A stretch of DNA of 64,000 bases from JAEUHO01 sp046350655 (lineage in GTDB: Bacteria > Planctomycetota > PLA2 > JAEUHO01). Numbering within the stretch: position 1 is the first letter of the stretch; the number at the start of each line of letters is the position of its first letter. The stretch lies in contig JAXMAB010000004.1 in the NCBI GenBank assembly GCA_046350655.1, forward strand, positions 1 through 64,000. Reading direction: 5' to 3'. The position numbers and the translations under genes are program-made. The notes under the pieces were generated by a model that saw only the letters and a list, made by a program, of their open reading frames with translations, ran no database searches and had not been told where the DNA came from. Shown one piece after another: positions 9,029 to 17,704 of the stretch.

Positions 9029-9205
9029 GGTCCGCCTCGTCGCGGGCGGGGACGGCCGCCCGGGACCGCCCGACTGTACCCGTCGGGGCCCGCGTCCCGA
9101 TGCGCCGGACGGGGCCCGTCGGCGGGCGCCCCCCCGGCCCTCGCCGCCGCGCGTCGCGGGGGCCCGACGCTGGCGCGGTCGGACGGGGTCGCGTAGGAAG
9201 GGGGC

Positions 9206-9559
9206 GTGGACGCGCTCCCGCCGCTCGCCGTCAACCACGTCAACCTCCGCGCGCGCGATCCCGAGGCGCTCGGGCGCTGGTACGAGGCGGTCCTCGGCTT
9301 CCAACGGCGAGGCCCGTTCCTCTGGAGCGCCGGGACGTTGCTGGTGTTCTCCCGCGGCGACCCGTTCCCGTCGGGCGACCTCCACATCGGCTGCCGCCTC
9401 GCCTCGCGGGCCGACCTCGACGGGTGGGTCGCGCGGCTGCGCGCGCGCGGCGTCGCCGTGCCGCCGGTCGAGGGCGACGACGCGTACGCGACGACGCGGA
9501 TCCTCGACCCCGAGGGGAACGAGATCGAGCTCTTCCACGAGCCCGTCCCGCCCCGCTGA
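9206..9559 (+). CDS. VOC-superfamily (glyoxalase/bleomycin-resistance fold) protein
   Basis: 117 aa, a single vicinal-oxygen-chelate module pair. GTG start preceded by AGGAAGGGGG. The first strand N-H-V-N-L carries a candidate metal His, and the last strand E-I-E-L-F carries the usual Glu. The D-P-E-G-N-E-I-E-L ending is diagnostic of the fold. The substrate cannot be told; dioxygenase, lyase and drug-binding members share it. It stands alone, 97 bp ahead of a glycosyltransferase. Confidence 0.8.
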   Translation: MDALPPLAVNHVNLRARDPEALGRWYEAVLGFQRRGPFLWSAGTLLVFSRGDPFPSGDLHIGCRLASRADLDGWVARLRARGVAVPPVEGDDAYATTRILDPEGNEIELFHEPVPPR

Positions 9560-9655
9560 CGGGCGCGGTCGGGGGCTGCGGGACGCGACGCCCGCCCGGC
9601 CGCGGGCGCGGGTACCCTGCGTCGCCGGTCGGACGGATGCCCCGAGGAGCGACGC

Positions 9656-10645
9656 GTGTTCGGAACCCACAAGGTCGTGTGCGTGACGCCCGCGGGGCGC
9701 CGTCGGTACATGCGCCTCCTCGTCCCCCAGGTGCTCGCGTCGGGCCTCGTCGACCGGTACGACCTCTGGGTCAACACCGCCGTCCCCGCGGACCTCGCGT
9801 TCTTCGACGAGCTCGCCCGGCTCGACCCGCGCGTGCGCCTCGTGCCCCACCCGGACGGCGCGAAGCCGTCGGTCGAGGCCATCGGGGCGTTCAGCCGCCT
9901 CGCCATGGACGACGACACGGTCTACGTCCGCCTCGACGACGACGTCGTGTGGCTCGAGCCCGGGTTCTTCGAGACGCTCCTCGCGTTCCGCGTGGCGAAC
10001 CCCGGGTACTTCATGGTCAGCCCGCTGGTGCTCAACAACGCGGTCTGCTCGAACATCCTGCAGACGTTCGGCAAGCTCGTCGCGTCGCGCCCGGTCACGA
10101 CGACGTGCCTGTGCAAGGTCGGCTGGCGCGACCCCGACTTCGCGCTGGCCCTCCACCGGCTCGGCCTCGACCTCTTCCGCCGCGGCGAGGCGGCGCGGCT
10201 CCACTGCGGTCCCGTCGAGATCGCGCTCAACCGCTTCTCGATCAACTGCATCTCGTGGTTCGGCCGCGACATGGCGCTCGCCGGCGGCGTCGTCGGGACC
10301 GACGAGGAGGAGGAGCTGAGCGCGACCATGGCGACGCGGCTGCGGCGGCGCAACTGCTTCGTGACCGACACGGTCGCGGCGCACTTCGCGTTCTACTCGC
10401 AGCGCGAGCTCCTCGACACGACGGACGTGCTCGCGGCGTACGAGGCGCTGCTCCGCGCGCGGCCCGCGCTCGTCCCGCTCCTCGACGCCGTGGGCGCGGC
10501 CCACGACCGCGCGCAGGCCCTCGACGACGGCACGACGTGGGGCTGGCCGCCGCTGCCGGTCAAGCGCTGGTTCCAGCTGCGTCGCTGGTTCCCGAAGCGC
10601 CGTCGCCGGCCGCGCGTGACCCTCCGGCCCGGCCCGAACCTCTAG
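9656..10645 (+). CDS. Putative glycosyltransferase (GT-A fold)
   Basis: 329 aa. GTG start after GAGGAG. The N-terminal half shows a nucleotide-sugar-transferase pattern: strand V-V-C-V-T-P, an acidic R-L-D-D-D-V-V segment near residue 100 that fits a D-x-D metal site, and a following L-E-P-G-F-F helix. The C-terminus is strongly basic (KRRRRP), possibly membrane-proximal. It is first in a run with glf (15-bp gap) and a DUF707 gene, so it probably adds a sugar to a surface glycan. Donor and acceptor are unknown. Confidence 0.72.
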   Translation: MFGTHKVVCVTPAGRRRYMRLLVPQVLASGLVDRYDLWVNTAVPADLAFFDELARLDPRVRLVPHPDGAKPSVEAIGAFSRLAMDDDTVYVRLDDDVVWLEPGFFETLLAFRVANPGYFMVSPLVLNNAVCSNILQTFGKLVASRPVTTTCLCKVGWRDPDFALALHRLGLDLFRRGEAARLHCGPVEIALNRFSINCISWFGRDMALAGGVVGTDEEEELSATMATRLRRRNCFVTDTVAAHFAFYSQRELLDTTDVLAAYEALLRARPALVPLLDAVGAAHDRAQALDDGTTWGWPPLPVKRWFQLRRWFPKRRRRPRVTLRPGPNL

Positions 10646-10660
10646 GCGAGACGGACCGCC

Positions 10661-11833
10661 GTGCCCCCGTCCCGCTCCGCGCTCGTCGTCGGTGCCGGCC
10701 TCGCCGGCGCGACGCACGCCCGCGTGCTCGCCGAGCGGGGCGTGCGCGTCGAGGTGATCGAGCGCCGGCCCCACGTCGCGGGGAACGTGTTCGACGAGGT
10801 CGACGCGACCGGCGTGCGCCGCCACGCCTACGGGCCGCACCTCTTCCACACGAACAGCCCGCGGGTGATGGCGTTCCTCGCGCGCTTCGCCGCGTTCGTG
10901 CCCTACGAGCACCGCGTCACGGTCCGCCGGCCGGACGGCCGCGGCTTCGTGCCGCTGCCCGTCAACCGCACGACCGTCGCGCGGGTCTTCGACGTGGACC
11001 TCCCCGACGCGGAGGCGGTCCGGGCGTTCCTCGCGACGGTGATCGTCCCGAACCCTTCGCCGCGCAACGCGGCGGAGTGGCTCCACGCGCGCGTGGGCGT
11101 CCGGCTGACCGACCTCCTCTACCGCCCGTACTCGCGGAAGATGTGGGGCGTCGGGCTCGAGGCCCTCGACGCGGCGGTGGTCCGCCGGATCCCCGTGCGC
11201 CACGACGACGAGGACCGCTACTTCCCCGACGACCGCTTCCAGGCCCTGCCCCGCGACGGCTACACCGACCTCGTGACGCGGATGCTCGACCATCCGCTGG
11301 TCCGGGTCAGGACGGGCCTCGCGTTCGACCGCACGATGCTCGCGGGCCACGACGTGTGCTTCGCCAGCCTCTCGATCGACGCGTACTTCGACGAGGTGTA
11401 CGGCCCGCTCCCGTACCGCTCGCTGCGCTTCCACCACCGCGCGCTCCCCGTCGACGAGGTCGTGGGCCCGACCGCGCAGGTCAACCTCGCCGACGCCTCG
11501 CCCCACACCCGCGTCACCGACTGGGCGCAGCTGCCCGCCCACGTCGTCCGCGCGACGGGCGCGCGCACGGTCACGACCGAGGAGCCGTGCGACGCGCGCG
11601 ACAACGGCGACGAGCGCTACTACCCGGTGCCCGACGGCGACGGGCGCAACGCCGCGCTCCACGCGCGCTACCGCGCCCTCGCCGCGCGCGAGCCGAACGT
11701 CCGGTTCGTGGGCCGCTGCGGCACCTATCGCTACCTCAACATGGACCAAGTGGTGGCCCAGGCCATCGCGAGCGCCGAGGCGTGGCTCTCGGGCGACGGG
11801 CCGCCCGCCGACGCCGATCGGGCCGGCCCATGA
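10661..11833 (+). CDS. glf: UDP-galactopyranose mutase
   Basis: 390 aa. A flavoenzyme that converts UDP-galactopyranose to UDP-galactofuranose. Visible are the Rossmann G-A-G-L-A-G-A-T near residue 10, the R-R-P-H-V-A-G-N-V-F-D segment, Y-G-P-H-L-F-H-T (the H-x-F-H-T family signature), the L-Y-R-P-Y-S-x-K-M-W-G region and a C-terminal Y-R-Y-L-N-M-D motif. GTG start 15 bp after the glycosyltransferase. Its stop overlaps the next ATG by 4 bp (ATGA), indicating translational coupling. It implies that the host makes a galactofuranose-containing glycan. Confidence 0.92.
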   Translation: MPPSRSALVVGAGLAGATHARVLAERGVRVEVIERRPHVAGNVFDEVDATGVRRHAYGPHLFHTNSPRVMAFLARFAAFVPYEHRVTVRRPDGRGFVPLPVNRTTVARVFDVDLPDAEAVRAFLATVIVPNPSPRNAAEWLHARVGVRLTDLLYRPYSRKMWGVGLEALDAAVVRRIPVRHDDEDRYFPDDRFQALPRDGYTDLVTRMLDHPLVRVRTGLAFDRTMLAGHDVCFASLSIDAYFDEVYGPLPYRSLRFHHRALPVDEVVGPTAQVNLADASPHTRVTDWAQLPAHVVRATGARTVTTEEPCDARDNGDERYYPVPDGDGRNAALHARYRALAAREPNVRFVGRCGTYRYLNMDQVVAQAIASAEAWLSGDGPPADADRAGP

Positions 11834-12726
11834 GGCGCCATCTCGTCGTCGTGCGCTGCGGGCCGGCGTCGCTGCACCCGACGTGGGTGGCGGGCGACGC
11901 GCCCCGCACCTTCGACCTCTGGCGCTGCCCCTACGCCGACGCGCCCGCGGCCGACGACCTCCCCGCGCTCGCGCGCACGCTGCCCGGCGGCAAGTGGGCG
12001 GGGCTCGCGCGGCTCCTCGCCGACGAACGGGCCTGGCGTGCCTACGACCACGTCTGGCTCCCCGACGACGACCTCGGCGCCGACGCCGCGACGATCGACC
12101 GCTTCTTCGCCGCCTGCGTCGCCCGCGACGCCGCGCTCGCGGCGCCCGCGCTGGCCGAGGACGCGCAGTTCTCCCACGTGACGACGCTGCGCAACCGCGC
12201 CTTCCGCGCCCGCGCGACGACGTTCGTCGAGATCATGGCGCCGTGTTTCCGTCGCGACGTGCTCGAGGCGCTGCTCCCGACGTTCTCGGCGGGCCCGACG
12301 GGTCACGGCTGGGGCCTCGACGACGCGTGGGGGCGCCTGCTCGACTACCGCGGCCTCTACGTCATGGACGACGTGACGGTGCGCCACGACCGGCCGGTGG
12401 GGGCGCGGCGGACGGCGGCCGACGACCGCGCCCTGCGCGCCGAGATGCGCGCGATGCACCGCCGGTTCGACGCGCGCTCGCTCCGCAAGACGCTCGGCGG
12501 CGTCGACCTCGCCGGCGCGACGCTCACCGAGGCCTCGCCCGGCTTCCTCGACGCGCTCCTCGGCGGCTGGGCGTGGCTCTTCGAGGAGCGTCCGTACCTC
12601 CGCGAGCGCCTGCTGTACGACCAGCACCTCGACGCGGCGGCGTGGCTCCGCTCGGCGCCTCTGCGCGCGGCCCGCGGCCCTCTCGCCCGTCTCTGGGCCC
12701 GCTGGCGCGGCGACCCCCTCGCCTGA
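11830..12726 (+). CDS. DUF707-family putative glycosyltransferase
   Basis: 298 aa. The order D-D-D-L-G near residue 75, a F-V-E-I-M-A-P-C-F segment, then G-W-G-L-D-x-x-W-G and V-R-H-D-R-P is the conserved DUF707 core, a GT-A-like fold with its own acidic metal motif. The start codon is inside the last codons of glf, so the two are made together. Together with the upstream glycosyltransferase and glf this suggests a small surface-glycan operon using UDP-galactofuranose. No membrane segment is seen. Specific activity unknown. Confidence 0.78.
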   Translation: MRRHLVVVRCGPASLHPTWVAGDAPRTFDLWRCPYADAPAADDLPALARTLPGGKWAGLARLLADERAWRAYDHVWLPDDDLGADAATIDRFFAACVARDAALAAPALAEDAQFSHVTTLRNRAFRARATTFVEIMAPCFRRDVLEALLPTFSAGPTGHGWGLDDAWGRLLDYRGLYVMDDVTVRHDRPVGARRTAADDRALRAEMRAMHRRFDARSLRKTLGGVDLAGATLTEASPGFLDALLGGWAWLFEERPYLRERLLYDQHLDAAAWLRSAPLRAARGPLARLWARWRGDPLA

Positions 12727-12739
12727 CCGCGAGGCCCGG
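12725..12739. repeat. Dispersed palindromic element, half copy overlapping a stop codon
   Basis: GACCGCGAGGCCCGG. Its first two bases are the end of the TGA stop of the DUF707 gene; the same TGA-plus-element join occurs at the methyltransferase stop at 46951. Confidence 0.65.
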
Positions 12740-12822
12740 CCGCCCGCGCCCCGACGGCGGCCGGTTGGGGTCGTGGCCGGCCGCGGCTACGCTCTCCGCT
12801 CCGCGTCCGGGAGCCGCCGCGC

Positions 12823-14238
12823 ATGGTCTGGGCCGTCCTCGCCGCCGCGTTCCACGCGCTGGGCATCGTGTCGGCGGTCTCCGCCGTCCTCCACACCCGC
12901 ACCGCGCAGGGCGCGATCGCCTGGGCCGTCGCGCTCGTCACGCTCCCGTACGTGACCGTGCCGCTGTGGTGGGTGTTCGGGCGGCGCCGTTTCGCCGGCT
13001 ACTACGAGCGCTGGGCCGACCGCCGTGACCGCGTCGACGAGCTCGTCCGCGAGGCGCGCGCCGACGCCGCGGCCCACGCGGTGCACGTGGAGCGCCGCAT
13101 CCCCGACTACGAGGCGCTCAAGGCCCTCGCCGAGTGGCCGCTCACCCAGGGCAACGACGTCGACCTCCTCGTGGACGGCGAGCCGACGTTCGCCGACATC
13201 GCCGCGGGCATCGACCGGGCGAGGCTCTACGTCCTCGTCGAGTTCTTCATCGTCCGCGACGACGGCCTCGGCCGCCGCCTCAAGGACCGCATGATCGCCG
13301 CCGCGGCCCGTGGCGTGAAGGTCCACTTCCTCTTCGACGAGATCGGCAGCAAAGGGCTCCCGCGGGCCTACCTCGACGACCTGCGCGCCGCCGGCGTGAA
13401 GGCCTGGCCCTTCGGCACGCGTCGCGGCTGGAACAACTTCTTCCAGATCAACTTCCGCAACCACCGCAAGATCGTCGTGGTGGACGGGCTCGAGGCGTGG
13501 ATCGGCGGCCACAACGTCGGCGACGAGTACCTCGGCCTGTCGCGGTCGATCGGCGCGTGGCGCGACACCCACGTGCGCATCGCCGGGCCCGCCGTGCTCG
13601 GCGCGCAGGCGGCCTTCCTCCTCGACTGGTGCTGGGCCACCGGCGACCTCCTCGAGCTCGACTGGAGCTCCGAGGTCGCGCGCACCGCCGACCGACAGGC
13701 GCTCGTCTTCGCCACCGGGCCCGCGGACCGGATCGAGACGGCGAAGCTGATCTTCACCCACCAGCTCAACGCCGCGCGCAAACGCGTCTGGCTCGCGACG
13801 CCGTACTTCATCCCCGAGCCCGCCCTCGTCAGCGCGCTGCGCCTCGCCGCGCTCCGAGGCGTGGACGTCCGCGTCCTCGTGCCCGCCAACAACGACAAGG
13901 AGCTGGTCCGCTACGCGTCCTACTTCTACATGGAGGAGCTCGCGGGCATGGGGATCAAGTTCCTCGCCTTCCGCGACGGCTTCATGCACCAGAAGGTCAT
14001 GCTGGTGGACGACGCGCTCGCGACGATCGGGACGCACAACTTCGACAACCGCTCCTTCCTCCTCAACTTCGAGATCAGCGCAATCGTGCACGACGCCGAG
14101 TTCTGCCACCGCGTGGCCGCGATGCTCGAGGCCGACTTCGCGCGCGCCGACCCGATCGACCCGACGTCGTTCGCGCGCAAGCCGCTCTGGTTCCGCTTCG
14201 CCATGCGTGCCGCCCGCCTGACCGCGCCCATCCAGTAG
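12823..14238 (+). CDS. cls: Cardiolipin synthase (phospholipase D family)
   Basis: 471 aa. Two N-terminal hydrophobic helices (PLDc_N type, residues ~1-50, including A-I-A-W-A and P-L-W-W-V-F-G) anchor the protein. Two complete HKD motifs follow: H214-x-K216 with D221 in N-H-R-K-I-V-V-V-D-G, and H389-x-K391 with D396 in M-H-Q-K-V-M-L-V-D-D. The spacing matches bacterial Cls, which joins two phosphatidylglycerols to cardiolipin at the cytoplasmic membrane. ATG start; 97 bp after the glycan operon, same strand, with a palindrome half-copy in the gap. Confidence 0.92.
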   Translation: MVWAVLAAAFHALGIVSAVSAVLHTRTAQGAIAWAVALVTLPYVTVPLWWVFGRRRFAGYYERWADRRDRVDELVREARADAAAHAVHVERRIPDYEALKALAEWPLTQGNDVDLLVDGEPTFADIAAGIDRARLYVLVEFFIVRDDGLGRRLKDRMIAAAARGVKVHFLFDEIGSKGLPRAYLDDLRAAGVKAWPFGTRRGWNNFFQINFRNHRKIVVVDGLEAWIGGHNVGDEYLGLSRSIGAWRDTHVRIAGPAVLGAQAAFLLDWCWATGDLLELDWSSEVARTADRQALVFATGPADRIETAKLIFTHQLNAARKRVWLATPYFIPEPALVSALRLAALRGVDVRVLVPANNDKELVRYASYFYMEELAGMGIKFLAFRDGFMHQKVMLVDDALATIGTHNFDNRSFLLNFEISAIVHDAEFCHRVAAMLEADFARADPIDPTSFARKPLWFRFAMRAARLTAPIQ

Positions 14239-14270
14239 GCGCGGGTCCCGCGGGGGGCGGTCGGGCTTCC

Positions 14271-14287
14271 GGGACCGCGAGGCCCGG
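14271..14287. repeat. Dispersed palindromic element, half copy
   Basis: GGGACCGCGAGGCCCGG, 32 bp downstream of the cls stop. Confidence 0.65.
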
Positions 14288-14347
14288 TGGCCGCCGCGTC
14301 GGTACACTCCGGTCGCGTCGCCCGCGGACCGGGCGCCGGAGGTGACG

Positions 14348-14878
14348 ATGGCCGTCGAACGCGTGGTCACACGTCCCCGCGAGGGGGAGCACGGGGAGGA
14401 CACGGGGCGCTACATCGCGCGGGTGCCCGGCGACGACGCGCTCGCCGTCCTCGAGGCGCAGCGGGCCTCGGTGCGCGCGCTGGCCGCGCTGCCCGAGGCG
14501 CGCGCCCTCTTCCGCTACGCGCCCGGCAAGTGGAGCGTGAAGGAGATCGTGGGCCACCTCGCCGACGCCGAACGCGTCTACGGGTACCGCGCGCTGCGGT
14601 TCGCGCGGCACGACGCGACGGCGCTCCCGGGATTCGACGAGGACGCCTGGGTCCCCGCCGGCCGGTTCGACCGTCGCGCCCTGACCGACCTCGTGGCCGA
14701 GTGGGACACGGTCCGGGCGGCGACGCTGTCGCTCTTCCGCGGGCTCGACGACGACGCCCTGCGGCGCCGCGGCGTCGCGAACGACCACACGATCAGCGTG
14801 CGCGCGCTGGCCTGGATCGCGGCGGGCCACACGCTCCACCACCTCGCGGTCCTCCGCGAACGCTACGGCGTCGCCTAG
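14348..14878 (+). CDS. DinB-superfamily (DinB_2) metal-dependent protein
   Basis: 176 aa four-helix protein. ATG at 14348 chosen because GGAGG sits at 14338-14342; an in-frame GTG at 14342 lies within that site. Candidate metal histidines are in I-V-G-H-L-A-D-A-E-R (helix 2) and A-G-H-T-L-H-H-L-A (last helix), the standard three-His arrangement. K-W-S-V-K-E is the common DinB_2 start of helix 2. Members include thiol-dependent transferases; the substrate here is unknown. Confidence 0.82.
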   Translation: MAVERVVTRPREGEHGEDTGRYIARVPGDDALAVLEAQRASVRALAALPEARALFRYAPGKWSVKEIVGHLADAERVYGYRALRFARHDATALPGFDEDAWVPAGRFDRRALTDLVAEWDTVRAATLSLFRGLDDDALRRRGVANDHTISVRALAWIAAGHTLHHLAVLRERYGVA

Positions 14879-14996
14879 ACCCAGCGCGCTCCGAGCCCAC
14901 GGCCGGGCCCCCGGCCGTCTCAGGAAGCTCCGGCACCGTGCGCCCGGCTCTCCGCGGCCCGGGGCGTCGACGCAACGGTTCGGGTACGCTGACGAC

Positions 14997-16022
14997 GTGA
15001 AGGGGACGCCCCTGCGCTCCGTCCTCCGGCGACTGCGGCACGGCCTCGCGTGCGTCGCGGTCGGCGCCGGCGTCGCCTGCGGCGGCGAACCGCCCGCGGC
15101 CCCGACGGTCGTCGCGCCACGTCGGACCGTCGACGAGTTGATCGCATCGTACGAAGACCTGGGCGTGATCCGGCTCGGGACCGTCGAGGTCGCGAGCGAC
15201 GCCGAACGCGACGCGGCGCTCTCGGAGAGCCGGGTGCTCGCGGAGCTCGCTGCGGTGCAGCCACGCATCGAAGCCCGGCGCGAGGCCGTGCTCACCGAAC
15301 TCCTCACGCGCGGGACCGCGGCGGTCATGGCCCTCGCCCAGCGGCTCGATGCGGTCCGCGAGGACCGCGGGCCGCGTTCCTACCTGCTCGCGGCCCTCGT
15401 CCGGTTCGAGGGCGCCGCCGCCGACGCCGCGGTCGAGCGGGTCGCCGCGTGGCCGCTGACGGACGTCGAACGGAACCTCGTCCTGTCGACCCTCTCGACC
15501 CGCCGTGAGCCCTGGGCGCTGGCGCTCGCGCTGCGCACCTGGGCGGAGCCGCTGGCGCAGCGGCCCGGAGACGACGACTTCGCGAACGATCCCGGCCAGC
15601 GCCGGACGATCCGCCGGCGCGCCTTCGAGGTGCTCGTCTCGTGGGACGACCCCGCGGCGAACGCCGCGGTGGCCGCCGCGGTGAACGATCCCTCGTCGGG
15701 CGAACGCGCCGAAGCGCTCTCGATCCTCGGCGGGCCGACGTTCCGGGGCGACGTCGCGACCCTCGACGTCTTCGTGCGGGCGCTCGCCGACCCGTGGGAG
15801 CAGGTGGCCTCGTCCGCCGAAGTCGTGCTGGACGAGCGGGTGGACGCGGCGATCGCGCCGCCCCGCGGCCGTGTCCGCAACGACCAGCCGTCCGCCGCGT
15901 TCGAGGCTGCGCTCGCGGCCGCGGTCGTCGCGCGGCGGAACGCATGGGCACCGTGGCTCGAGGCGAATCGGGCGAGCCTGCGATGGGACGCGACGGCGCG
16001 GAAGTTCGTCCGCGCGCGATGA
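14997..16022 (+). CDS. Probable lipoprotein with HEAT-like helical repeats, unknown function
   Basis: 341 aa, GTG start. A basic N-terminus and hydrophobic stretch lead to G-V-A-C-G-G (Cys28), an imperfect lipobox. The rest is alpha-helical with HEAT-like units rich in Ala, Arg and Val (for example E-A-L-S-I-L-G-G). No catalytic motif was recognised. It stands 118 bp after the DinB gene and converges on the DUF6265 gene. Confidence 0.65.
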   Translation: MKGTPLRSVLRRLRHGLACVAVGAGVACGGEPPAAPTVVAPRRTVDELIASYEDLGVIRLGTVEVASDAERDAALSESRVLAELAAVQPRIEARREAVLTELLTRGTAAVMALAQRLDAVREDRGPRSYLLAALVRFEGAAADAAVERVAAWPLTDVERNLVLSTLSTRREPWALALALRTWAEPLAQRPGDDDFANDPGQRRTIRRRAFEVLVSWDDPAANAAVAAAVNDPSSGERAEALSILGGPTFRGDVATLDVFVRALADPWEQVASSAEVVLDERVDAAIAPPRGRVRNDQPSAAFEAALAAAVVARRNAWAPWLEANRASLRWDATARKFVRAR

Positions 16023-16051
16023 CGCGTCGCGTCGCCGCGCGCGATCGGCCA

Positions 16052-16063
16052 CCGGGCCTCGCG
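16052..16063. repeat. Dispersed palindromic element, half copy between convergent genes
   Basis: CCGGGCCTCGCG in the 63-bp gap between the stops at 16022 (+) and 16086 (-). Confidence 0.65.
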
Positions 16064-16085
16064 TCGGCGCGGATCGCCGGTCGCG

Positions 16086-16979
16086 TCACTCGGCCTTGCG
16101 GAACGTGAACGTCATCCGACGCTTGCCCGCGAGGTCGCCGATCTCGGCCGTCAGGACGCCGTCGGTCCCGAGGGCGTAGCGGATCCGCTGCGGGAAGTCG
16201 TGGGACGGGTTCTCGAACGTCGCCGACGTCGCGTCCACCGCCGTCGCGACGAACTCCGTCGGCGGCCGCCCGCCCGGCTGCGCCACGTAGACGAGGCCGC
16301 CGTCGCGCTCGACGATCCGCAGGTACTCGAATTCGACCATCCGCCCGCCCGCCACCGTCTTCGAGGTCGCGAGCATCGCGCCGCCGGTCGCCGGTCCCCA
16401 GCGCTCCTCGAGCGATGCGCGCCCGAGCGCACCGGTCCACGTGCCCGAGAGCCACGCGACCGCCGCCAGGTCGGCCCTCGCCGCCGTCGGCTTCGGGAGC
16501 GCCTCGGGCCGGACGTACTTCGAGCGGATCGTGCGCGCCGTCGGCGCGGTCACCGTCAGCTCGACCCGCAGCGCGTCGCCGTCGCGCGTCAGCACGCGCC
16601 GGCTCACGGTCGTCACCTTCCCGGTCGCGGTCGTCGTCTCGTCCGTCGCCTCGAGGACCCACGTCGCGCCGTCGAACCGGCCGCGGTGCCGCGAGACGGT
16701 CGCGCCGTCGGTCGTCGCCTCCTCCGCGCCGTCGTCGGCGAACCGGTGCGTCCTCGGGTGGGGGTGCGGCCACCGCACCACGGTGGCCGCGCCCTCGCGC
16801 GCGACCTCGAACGCGCGCCCCATGGCGGGCGGGTTCGCGGCCTCGCCGCCCGTGAGGTCCTCGGCGAACGCCCACGCGCCCGCGAGGTCGGGCGGCGCGT
16901 CAGCCGCCGCCGCCGGACGCGAGGCGAGCGCGACGACGAGCACGCACAGGAGGGAAGCCGCGAGCAGCGGACGGGACAT
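16086..16979 (-). CDS. Secreted DUF6265-family protein
   Basis: 297 aa. The ATG at 16979 has GGAG five bases upstream; a GTG at 16985 overlaps that site and is less likely. Signal peptide to about residue 26 (A-A-A-A-D-A). The second half carries the DUF6265 pattern: L-S-G-T-W-T-G, E-E-R-W-x-P-x-G-G-A-M-L, F-E-Y-L-R-I and F-E-N-P-S-H-D-F-P-Q-R. The first half looks like a related beta-barrel lipocalin-like module. The family is uncharacterised; the F-E-N-P-x-H-D-F-P-Q signature is reliable for membership only. Confidence 0.8.
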   Translation of the reverse strand: MSRPLLAASLLCVLVVALASRPAAAADAPPDLAGAWAFAEDLTGGEAANPPAMGRAFEVAREGAATVVRWPHPHPRTHRFADDGAEEATTDGATVSRHRGRFDGATWVLEATDETTTATGKVTTVSRRVLTRDGDALRVELTVTAPTARTIRSKYVRPEALPKPTAARADLAAVAWLSGTWTGALGRASLEERWGPATGGAMLATSKTVAGGRMVEFEYLRIVERDGGLVYVAQPGGRPPTEFVATAVDATSATFENPSHDFPQRIRYALGTDGVLTAEIGDLAGKRRMTFTFRKAE

Positions 16980-16995
16980 GGGCACTCCAGGGTCC

Positions 16996-17012
16996 GGGAC
17001 CGCGAGGCCCGG
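16996..17012. repeat. Dispersed palindromic element, half copy
   Basis: GGGACCGCGAGGCCCGG between two minus-strand genes, 21 bp downstream of the GyrI-like gene's stop. Confidence 0.65.
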
Positions 17013-17033
17013 CGGCCGTCGCGGACGACCGGG

Positions 17034-17501
17034 TCAGCGCGGCGCGTGGACGGGGACGTGGATGCCGACGTCGCCGAGGCCCGTCGCGGGGTCCCACGAC
17101 TCGTCGTAGACCTCGAGGTCCTTGGCGTCGCGGCGCGTGAGGTTCGCCGCGGCGAGCCAGCCGCCCGCGATCGCGTCGAACGTCTCGACGATCTTCGAGA
17201 TGTGGCCCCGGTGCGTGAACACGGCCCACGTCCCCGCCGGCACGGTGAAGCCCACCATCCCCTCGGGCACGCGCGAGAGGTCCTCGACTTCGATCGCGGC
17301 GGTGTAGGCGAAGGTGCCCTGGCCGTCCACGGCCTCCTCGCACACGCCGTACGTCAGGTCGCCGCACGCGTTCTCGATCTCCTCGATCCGCGGCACGAAC
17401 AGGTCCCACACGCCCGGGATCATCGCCATCGTCGCGGGGGTGAACTTGCGCTGGACGCCGACGAGGTGGAACGCGGGCCGATCGACGATCGTGGGCTGCA
17501 T
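17034..17501 (-). CDS. GyrI/AraC effector-binding-like domain protein
   Basis: 155 aa, ATG at 17501 with GGGGAG upstream. The whole protein matches the duplicated beta-alpha-beta-beta effector-binding fold: N-terminal F-H-L-V-G-V-Q-R, a central V-P-E-G-M-V strand, V-P-A-G-T-W-A-V-F-T-H-R-G near residue 95, and a C-terminal E-V-Y segment. Stand-alone versions bind small hydrophobic or cationic molecules, or hydrolyse cyclopropanoids. No DNA-binding domain is attached. It is flanked by inverted half-copies of the dispersed palindrome at 16996 and 17593. Confidence 0.78.
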   Translation of the reverse strand: MQPTIVDRPAFHLVGVQRKFTPATMAMIPGVWDLFVPRIEEIENACGDLTYGVCEEAVDGQGTFAYTAAIEVEDLSRVPEGMVGFTVPAGTWAVFTHRGHISKIVETFDAIAGGWLAAANLTRRDAKDLEVYDESWDPATGLGDVGIHVPVHAPR

Positions 17502-17592
17502 GGGGGCTCCCCGGGGACGCGGCCGCCGCACCCTACCGCGCCCGCCCGCGCGCGGACAGTCCCGTGGGCCCGCGCGCCGGGCCCGGCGGCGA

Positions 17593-17604
17593 CCGGGCCT
17601 CGCG
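17593..17604. repeat. Dispersed palindromic element, half copy in divergent region
   Basis: CCGGGCCTCGCG, followed by TCCCG, in the 203-bp region between the divergent GyrI-like and OsmC genes. Confidence 0.6.
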
Positions 17605-17704
17605 TCCCGTGGGGCCGACCGGGCCCGGGCCGCGCACCGGCCCGGCCGCGTCGGTAGGCTCACTCCGCCGGCGCGGGCGGCGCGACGGGTCGGGAGGCTC
17701 GGCC

